DNA of 11,267 bases from Chloroflexota bacterium. Lineage in GTDB: Bacteria; Chloroflexota; Anaerolineae; Promineifilales; Promineifilaceae. The position numbers were made by a program, and so were the translations under genes. Positions 6,127 to 11,267 of this stretch are shown piece after piece; positions within the stretch are counted from its first letter, which is position 1, and the number at the start of each line of letters is the position of its first letter. Below the pieces are notes generated by a model. That model was not told the DNA's origin. It saw nothing but the letters and a program-made list of their open reading frames with translations, and searched no databases. Where the stretch lies: contig JAAEOP010000864.1 in the NCBI GenBank assembly GCA_024223125.1, positions 1 through 11,267 of the forward strand, written 5' to 3'.

Positions 6127-8136
6127 GTGGCTTTGAACTTTGGCAGAGAAGTTTGTGGTCATCTGACGATGGCCCGCTCGCGTGAATGGCTGGTTACAAA
6201 TGGTATTGGTGGGTTTGCCTCCGGTACACTTGCCGGGTTGCTTACCCGTCGCTATCACGGTCTGTTGACGGCCGCTTTACAGCCCCATTTAGGACGCACC
6301 CTGCTGCTGGCTAAATTGGATACCACGGTTGAATACGATGGCATCTATCCTGACAGCGGCCGTTTTTATCCCCTCTTCGTCAACCATTGGACAGACGACA
6401 CCATCGAGCCAAACGGTCACTTTCATATTGACCAATTTCATCTGGAAGGAACAACGGCCGTGTGGACATACGGTATCGCTAACGCCTCATTGGAAAAACG
6501 CATCTGGATGGAACAGGGAGCCAACACCACTTACATTCAATACCACCTCACCCGCGCCACCGGCCCCTTGAAGCTGAAAGCCAAAGCGTTTGCCAACTAT
6601 CGAGATTACCACAACACGACGATTGTAGACGATTTGGAGCCAGACATTGAGCCGGTAGCCAATGGGCTGCGTCTGCAAATGGGCAAAGGCTCTGTACCCT
6701 TTTACCTGTTCAGTCAACAGGCTGCTTTTGAACCACACCATGAATGGTATGAAGATTTTTTCCTCTCCATTGAAGATTATCGCGGCCAAAATGATATTGA
6801 AGACGACCATATTTATGCGGCCGCCATTCGAGCCACCCTACAACCAGGCGACACCCTGACAATTGTAGCCAGCACAGAGCCAGACCCCAATTTGGATGGA
6901 GATGCAGCCCTGGCCCGGCGGCAAGCGTATGAAGTAGGCCTATTAGACCGGACCAACAAACAATTTACCGTACCCTTGCCGGAAACAATTCAACAATTGA
7001 CGCTGGCGGCCGATCAATTTATTGTCCAACGGCCGACCCGTTCTGATCCCCACGGCCGTTCCATTATTGCCGGCTACCATTGGTTTAGCGATTGGGGACG
7101 GGATACGATGATTGCTTTACCTGGTTTAACGCTAACAACCGGCCGGCCGGAAATAGCCGCCAGCATCTTGCGGACTTATGCCCAATTTGTAGACATGGGC
7201 ATGATCCCCAACCGCTTCCCGGATAAAGGGGAACGACCCGAATACAATACCGTAGACGCTACCCTGTGGTACTTCCAGGCTCTCCGCGCTTATCAGGCTG
7301 CCACCGGCGACGACACGCTGCTGCGCGATCTGTTTCTCATTTTGCAGGATGTGATTAAATGGCATAAAAGAGGTACACGCTACAATATTTATATGGATGC
7401 CAAAGACAGTCTGCTGTTTGCCGGGGAAGAAGGGGTACAACTAACCTGGATGGATGCCAAAGTAGATGATTGGGTGGTGACGCCGCGGGTAGGCAAACCG
7501 GTAGAAATCAACGCTCTTTGGTACAACGCCTTACGCACAATGGCCGAATTCGCCCGACTGCTGGGCGAACCAGACAGCAGCTATGATGAATTGGCAGACA
7601 AAACGGCCGCCGGCTTCCAACAATTCTGGTATGATGAACTGGGTTATTGTTATGATGTGATTGATGGCCCAGATGGGAACGACGGCCGTTTACGTCCCAA
7701 CCAACTCCTGGCAATTTCCTTACCTTACAGCCCCCTCAGCCAGGAACAGCAGCGATCTATTGTAGACGCCTGCGGCCGTCACCTGTTAACGCCACACGGC
7801 TTACGCAGCCTTTCCCCCGACGACCCCGAATATCAAGGCCATTATGGTGGCGATCGTTATACCCGCGACAAAGCGTACCATCAGGGCACAACCTGGGGTT
7901 GGTTGATTGGGCCATTCGTCAGCGCTCACTTGCGGGTATACAATGATCCTGCGGCCGCCCGGTCTTACCTGCAACCGCTGCTGCATCTGTTGGTTGACCA
8001 TTGTATAGGCAACATCAGCGAAATTTATGATGGCGACCCTCCATTTACCCCGCGAGGCTGTATTGCCCAGGCGTGGAGTGTGGCTGAATTATTACGTGCC
8101 TGGCAGGAAACAGAAACTGGTGGAGTCTATGTTTGA
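6127..8136 (+). CDS. Glycogen debranching enzyme (amylo-alpha-1,6-glucosidase, GH133)
   Basis: A 669-residue cytoplasmic enzyme that hydrolyses alpha-1,6 branch points left during breakdown of glycogen or imported oligosaccharides. The N-terminal domain begins ALNFGREVCG and contains REWLVTNGIGGFASGTLAGL and TRRYHGLL, typical of the GDE N-domain (about residues 10-250). The catalytic (alpha/alpha)6 domain fills the second half, with WFSDWGRDTMIALPG (DWGRD at 322-326) and the C-terminal block SEIYDGDPPFTPRGCIAQAW. Asp/Glu residues in these two blocks, including Glu632, are the likely catalytic candidates. GTG 6127 is chosen because GGAGG lies 8 bases upstream and the protein then begins as homologues do; the in-frame GTG at 6067 would code through the leader palindrome. 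Its last 8 bases overlap the next gene, so the two are probably translationally coupled. Confidence 0.95.
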   Translation: MALNFGREVCGHLTMARSREWLVTNGIGGFASGTLAGLLTRRYHGLLTAALQPHLGRTLLLAKLDTTVEYDGIYPDSGRFYPLFVNHWTDDTIEPNGHFHIDQFHLEGTTAVWTYGIANASLEKRIWMEQGANTTYIQYHLTRATGPLKLKAKAFANYRDYHNTTIVDDLEPDIEPVANGLRLQMGKGSVPFYLFSQQAAFEPHHEWYEDFFLSIEDYRGQNDIEDDHIYAAAIRATLQPGDTLTIVASTEPDPNLDGDAALARRQAYEVGLLDRTNKQFTVPLPETIQQLTLAADQFIVQRPTRSDPHGRSIIAGYHWFSDWGRDTMIALPGLTLTTGRPEIAASILRTYAQFVDMGMIPNRFPDKGERPEYNTVDATLWYFQALRAYQAATGDDTLLRDLFLILQDVIKWHKRGTRYNIYMDAKDSLLFAGEEGVQLTWMDAKVDDWVVTPRVGKPVEINALWYNALRTMAEFARLLGEPDSSYDELADKTAAGFQQFWYDELGYCYDVIDGPDGNDGRLRPNQLLAISLPYSPLSQEQQRSIVDACGRHLLTPHGLRSLSPDDPEYQGHYGGDRYTRDKAYHQGTTWGWLIGPFVSAHLRVYNDPAAARSYLQPLLHLLVDHCIGNISEIYDGDPPFTPRGCIAQAWSVAELLRAWQETETGGVYV

Positions 8137-8926
8137 AAATAAACCCAAATTTGGCCCGCAACATTTTTCGGCAAATAGTATCATTATCCGGCAAGGAGAT
8201 GAGCCAGACCGGTTTTATATCATCACGCGCGGTCTTGTTGACGTGGTTGACCAACCGCCTGACGGTCTGGATGAACGGATCGCAGAATTGGGGCCGGGTG
8301 ATTATTTTGGCGAGGTGGGCATGATCCGCCGCCGCCGCCGCATGGCTACCGTCCGCACCAAAACAGATGTGGATGCTATGGTGATGGATTATCAAACGTT
8401 CCGCAGTTGGATAGATAATTCCCCCGAAGTAGCGGCTGAACTAGACTCTGTTATAGAAGAACGATTGTCGGCCGCCGATGATCTGACGGAACCTTTGCCA
8501 GAGGAATGGCCGTCTGGCATGCTGTGCTATCTGGAAAATGATGCGGCTGAACAAGACACGACCGCAGACACCGCTACCTACATTAGCAAAGGGCAAACCA
8601 TCATCAAACAGGGGGAAACGGCCGATACATTTTATGTCATTATTGAAGGGTTTGTAACGGTGACACATGCACATGCTACCGGCCGCGAGCAAACCATCGC
8701 TTACCTGACCAGTGGTGATTATTTTGGAGAAATTGGTCTGTTAGACGGCCGTTCGCGTATTGCCACCGTTATCGCCCTGACCAATGTCAAGCTGCTCAGT
8801 TTTGACCGCGACACCTTCAAATCCTGGATGCGTATGTCACCCGGCAGCCAGGATGATTTGCAACGCGAAGCCAAACGACGGCTGCATGATACAGGTTTGC
8901 TTACACAGCCAGACAGTGGTCAGTAA
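8129..8926 (+). CDS. Protein with two cyclic-nucleotide-binding domains
   Basis: A 265-residue soluble protein made of two cNMP-binding (CAP effector-type) domains and nothing else. Domain 1 (about 10-115) has IIRQGDEPDRFYIITRG and the phosphate-binding cassette GDYFGEVGM (57-65) with Arg71 before ATV. Domain 2 (about 148-255) has IIKQGETADTFYVIIEG and GDYFGEIGL (196-204) with Arg210 before ATV. The Glu and Arg that hold the nucleotide ribose and phosphate are present in both, so binding of cAMP or cGMP is plausible. No DNA-binding, kinase or membrane domain is attached, so it must act through a partner, in layout like the regulatory subunit of protein kinase A. ATG 8129 is chosen because it overlaps the debranching stop (ATGTTTGA) and follows GGTGGAG; the open frame from 8027 overlaps the enzyme too deeply. 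Confidence 0.9.
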   Translation: MFENKPKFGPQHFSANSIIIRQGDEPDRFYIITRGLVDVVDQPPDGLDERIAELGPGDYFGEVGMIRRRRRMATVRTKTDVDAMVMDYQTFRSWIDNSPEVAAELDSVIEERLSAADDLTEPLPEEWPSGMLCYLENDAAEQDTTADTATYISKGQTIIKQGETADTFYVIIEGFVTVTHAHATGREQTIAYLTSGDYFGEIGLLDGRSRIATVIALTNVKLLSFDRDTFKSWMRMSPGSQDDLQREAKRRLHDTGLLTQPDSGQ

Positions 8927-8986
8927 TTAGTCTACGCCAAAACTGCACACTGAAAACTGCACTACCCGGAGACGCTATAAAAAACC

Positions 8987-9703
8987 ATGGGCAATATTCC
9001 TGACCTAAACAGCGATCAAATGCGTGAAGTGGATCGGGCTATGATCGAAGATGTTCACATTCAGCTTATCCAAATGATGGAAAATGCGGGGCGCAATCTG
9101 GCTCATCTGGCTCGCACCCGTTTTTTACAGGGTGACCCGCGGGAGCAGACAGTTTTACTTCTGGCCGGCCGGGGCGGTAATGGCGGCGGCGCTTTGGTGT
9201 GTGCCCGACGGTTACATAATTGGGGCGCCGATGTTCAGGTATTTATTGCCCATCCCATAGCCTCTTTTAACGGTGTAACGGGGCAGCAGTTAGATATTTT
9301 GCAGCGTATGAACATTCCTGTAACGGCCGCGCAGCCAGAGATGAACTTGCCCCCAGCCGACATGATTATAGATGGGTTGATTGGCTACAGTTTGTCTGGA
9401 GCGCCGTTGGGCACAGCCGCCACTCTCATTCAAGCAGCCAACAATCATCCGGCCCCTATTCTCAGTTTGGATATACCTTCGGGTTTGGACACGACGACGG
9501 GTGTTGTGTATCGGCCGTGTATTCAAGCCACAGCCACCATGACACTGGCCTTACCCAAAGAGGGGTTGAAAGGGAATGAAGCCGTGGTCGGTGAGTTATA
9601 TCTGGCCGATATTAGTGTGCCGCCCGGTTTGTATGCCGGGCCTGGGCTGGAACTGAACGTCGGCCCCATTTTTTCACACGATGACATTATCCGTTTGTGG
9701 TAG
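8987..9703 (+). CDS. nnrE: NAD(P)H-hydrate epimerase (YjeF N-domain protein)
   Basis: A 238-residue single-domain protein of the YjeF-N family, which interconverts the R and S forms of damaged, hydrated NAD(P)H so that a dehydratase can restore the cofactor. Visible blocks: MMENAGRNLAHLA near the N-terminus; the nucleotide loop GRGGNGGGALVCARRL (61-76); MIIDGLIGYSLSG with Asp129; LSLDIPSGLDTTTG (160-172); and TLALPKEGL with Lys191. The loop reads N-G-G-G-A where the common form is N-G-G-D-G, so the usual aspartate is missing; this may be a subfamily trait or altered specificity. The ADP-dependent dehydratase domain, often fused in bacteria, is absent here. The ribosome binding site is weak (GGAGA 14 bases upstream). 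A tandem AAAACTGCAC (8939 and 8953) lies in the short gap before the gene. Confidence 0.88.
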   Translation: MGNIPDLNSDQMREVDRAMIEDVHIQLIQMMENAGRNLAHLARTRFLQGDPREQTVLLLAGRGGNGGGALVCARRLHNWGADVQVFIAHPIASFNGVTGQQLDILQRMNIPVTAAQPEMNLPPADMIIDGLIGYSLSGAPLGTAATLIQAANNHPAPILSLDIPSGLDTTTGVVYRPCIQATATMTLALPKEGLKGNEAVVGELYLADISVPPGLYAGPGLELNVGPIFSHDDIIRLW

Positions 9704-9716
9704 GTGATTAGGGCGT

Positions 9717-9749
9717 AGAAGTCCGACTCTTGGCAAAAGTCGGACTTCT
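9717..9749. repeat. 33-bp palindrome, copy 2 (2-copy type)
   Basis: The left arm is AGAAGTCCGACTCTTG, the centre is G at 9733, and the right arm is complementary at 15 of 16 positions. It differs from 2048-2080 at two bases. It begins 13 bases after the nnrE stop and ends just before the rpiA ribosome binding site (GGAGA 9759-9763), so as RNA it could separate expression of the two genes. Confidence 0.85.
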
Positions 9750-9770
9750 TGTCTTTACGGAGATTTGAAA

Positions 9771-10457
9771 TTGGAGCTTGCTGAATTAAAACGACTGGCG
9801 GGGGAAAAAGCAGTGGAACTGGTAGTGAAACCGGGGATGGTGTTGGGGTTGGGGACGGGCAGCACGGCCGTACACGCGGTACGCAAAATCGGTCAATTGT
9901 GGCAGGCAGGAGAACTGCCAGACATCACCGGCATTCCCACATCTGAAGAAACCGCCCGGGAAGCCAAAACATGGGATATCCCCCTGGGAACGCTGAATGA
10001 TTATCCGTCGGTAGATGTGACGATTGATGGGGCTGACGAGATTGACCCGCAACTTGACTTGATCAAAGGGTTGGGCGGGGCGCTGCTGCGGGAAAAGATC
10101 GTGGCTGCGGCTTCTAAACGGATGGTGGTGGTGGCCGATGAGCGCAAAAAAGTAACCCAACTGGGAACCCATGCGCCTGTGCCGGTGGAGGTGGTTTCGT
10201 TTGCAGAACGGCCGTGTACAGATTACCTGCAATCTCTCGGCGCAAAAGTCAGTAAGCGACTGGTAGACGAACAACTCTTCATCACTGACGAACAAAACAT
10301 CATCCTCGACTGCCACTTTGACAGCATCGCCAACCCGGCTCAACTGTCCCAGGCCATCCGTACCCAACCCGGCGTCGTCGAGCACGGTCTCTTCCTCCAT
10401 TTAGCCACCGATGTCGTGCTGGCTACCTCCCAGGGTATCAAAACCTATACTCGATGA
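9771..10457 (+). CDS. rpiA: Ribose-5-phosphate isomerase A
   Basis: A 228-residue enzyme that interconverts ribose 5-phosphate and ribulose 5-phosphate in the pentose phosphate pathway. The phosphate loop GLGTGSTA lies at 26-33, PTSEET follows near 56-61, and the active-site block VDVTIDGADEID with IKGLGGALLREK gives Asp86, Asp89, Lys99 and Glu108. These sit in the same spacing as Asp81, Asp84, Lys94 and Glu103 of the E. coli enzyme, so it should be active. TTG 9771 is preferred because GGAG (9759-9762) is 8 bases upstream; TTG 9765 is only 2 bases from it. Length is normal for the family. It follows nnrE by 67 bases including a palindrome, so it may be read through from upstream or have its own control. 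Confidence 0.97.
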   Translation: MELAELKRLAGEKAVELVVKPGMVLGLGTGSTAVHAVRKIGQLWQAGELPDITGIPTSEETAREAKTWDIPLGTLNDYPSVDVTIDGADEIDPQLDLIKGLGGALLREKIVAAASKRMVVVADERKKVTQLGTHAPVPVEVVSFAERPCTDYLQSLGAKVSKRLVDEQLFITDEQNIILDCHFDSIANPAQLSQAIRTQPGVVEHGLFLHLATDVVLATSQGIKTYTR

Positions 10458-10472
10458 GAAGAGTAGAAATAA

Positions 10473-10537
10473 AAACTCTCCGGAAATTTAGGTGATGAGG
10501 TAGGCAATGTTCCATCACAACCGTTTCCGGAGAGTTT
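10473..10537. terminator. Probable two-way terminator stem-loop
   Basis: AAACTCTCCGGAAA (10473-10486) pairs perfectly with 10524-10537, and GTGATG (10492-10497) with CATCAC (10513-10518) inside the loop lengthens the stem. It lies between the convergent ends of rpiA (stop 16 bases before) and the minus-strand gene (stop 23 bases away). The A-rich left flank and T-rich right end give weak tails in both directions. Function inferred from place and fold. Confidence 0.65.
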
Positions 10538-10559
10538 ATATCAAGCCCGTGATAAGTTG

Positions 10560-11267
10560 CTAATTGCGGAGTATTACCGGAAGGTAAAGATCAAGAACAT
10601 CCAGGAAAATATCGTCATAGATAACCAACGATTCATTACCTGCGCCATCCCTGAACTGGATATAAACCGGACATAAAGTCAACCCCTTACAGGTCAGTGT
10701 CCAGGGCGCTTCGGCAGCGAGTGTTTGCCAGGTAGCGCCGCTCATATCTGGGCTGTTCGCTATTCTCATTTCCACATTGCCACTGACATCATTAACCAAC
10801 ATAGACAACATATCCGTTTGATGAGCATTGGCGCTTTCGGCCGCGCCGGGTAAAGGCGTGTCAGAGGCGCTAATATTTAATGTAACCGCCCGCGTTGTCG
10901 TCGTGGCCGCATCATTGTTAATTAGCATCCAACCGGCGGGAGCATCCGGGTCTGACTTGGGCGTGACGACCACAGGTTGCGTAATCGGCCCTTCGTCAGC
11001 GCCGTTCCCAGGTATGATGCGGATATAATAAGGCGTGTCATTGGTTAGATTGGGGATGGTAAAGTCACCGCTGCTCCCCATATCCACCGGGTTGCCCAGA
11101 CTATTCATGTCGGTAGAAACATAAGCGGTCATAATTGTGTAAGAAAGGGGATACGACCAGCCAATTACAATGCCCTGGTTGATAGGACGGTAATTGATAA
11201 TGCCTAACGGCCGTACTCTATCATCACCCGGCCAAAGCGGATTTGCCTGACGAGCCACCTCAGAACC
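10560..11267 (-). CDS. Secreted Fn3/Ig-like protein, C-terminal part
   Basis: The frame is open to the window edge, so the N-terminus and any signal peptide are missing; 236 residues are seen. The first part (INYRPINQGIVIGWSYPLSY through FTIPNLTNDTPYYIRIIP) looks like a fibronectin type III domain. The second (GWMLINNDAATTTTRAVTLN, then MRIANSPDMSGATWQTL and PVYIQFRDGAGNES) resembles the bacterial Ig-like repeats of large extracellular proteins; it contains two cysteines close together (LTCKGLTLC). The protein ends LYLPVILRN, a short hydrophobic tail of the kind I recall at the end of many secreted Chloroflexota proteins, possibly a sorting or anchoring signal. The upstream part, outside the window, may carry an enzymatic or binding domain. 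It converges on rpiA with a shared stem-loop between. Confidence 0.8.
   Translation of the reverse strand, partial: GSEVARQANPLWPGDDRVRPLGIINYRPINQGIVIGWSYPLSYTIMTAYVSTDMNSLGNPVDMGSSGDFTIPNLTNDTPYYIRIIPGNGADEGPITQPVVVTPKSDPDAPAGWMLINNDAATTTTRAVTLNISASDTPLPGAAESANAHQTDMLSMLVNDVSGNVEMRIANSPDMSGATWQTLAAEAPWTLTCKGLTLCPVYIQFRDGAGNESLVIYDDIFLDVLDLYLPVILRN

Noticed and set aside
8027..8128. 34-residue extension of the cyclic-nucleotide protein
   Set aside because: It lies wholly inside the debranching gene in another frame; ATG 8129 overlapping the stop is a normal coupled start.
9786..10400. 204-codon open frame opposite rpiA
   Set aside because: Antisense shadow; composition is low in normal protein features and rpiA is unmistakable.
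1..11267. CRISPR array, rRNA or tRNA genes
   Set aside because: No regularly spaced direct repeats and no RNA gene signatures were seen; the repeats present are single palindromes.

Overview
The window reads as a chromosomal segment of a bacterium, most likely a filamentous or anaerobic member of the Chloroflexota (Anaerolineae/Ardenticatenia type). This is inferred from the gene types, from the secreted protein ending in a LYLPVILRN-like tail, and from an extreme excess of the palindrome ACGGCCGT (14 exact copies by eye, over 30 of its core CGGCCG). No marker gene proves the lineage. Base composition is close to balanced, except for an AT-rich island at about 2757-4585 that lacks the palindrome and looks foreign.

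Layout. 85-934 (+): two adjacent decayed membrane-protein genes, the second recognisable as a UPF0104/lysylphosphatidylglycerol-synthase-type membrane protein. 1028-2035 (+): an intact small four-helix membrane protein and an intact rhomboid protease. 2036-2245: convergent gap full of inverted repeats. 2233-2693 (-): broken SAM-methyltransferase. 2757-4585: AT-rich island with a broken membrane-protein gene, a 123-bp element with inverted ends, and an intact SAM-methyltransferase, bracketed by near-identical 14-bp direct repeats. 4666-5081 (-): an XRE/HigA-like antitoxin gene split by a perfect palindrome. 5226-5873 (-): endonuclease III. 5874-6126: divergent control region. 6127-10457 (+): glycogen debranching enzyme, a dual cyclic-nucleotide-binding protein overlapping it by 8 bp, NAD(P)H-hydrate epimerase and ribose-5-phosphate isomerase A. 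10560-11267 (-): C-terminal part of a secreted Fn3/Ig-like protein.

How it works together. The right half is a central carbon segment: glycogen/oligosaccharide debranching, a possible cyclic-nucleotide sensor translationally coupled to it, repair of damaged NAD(P)H, and the pentose phosphate pathway. The left half is a decay zone with at least five broken genes.

The most unusual signal is a set of four 33-bp palindromes (2048-2080, 4898-4930, 6071-6103, 9717-9749). All have the same plan, 16-base arm, central G, 16-base arm, beginning AGA and ending TCT, although arm sequences differ. Two are near-identical and lie 12-13 bases after stop codons, one lies in the leader of the debranching enzyme, and one lies at the break in the antitoxin gene.
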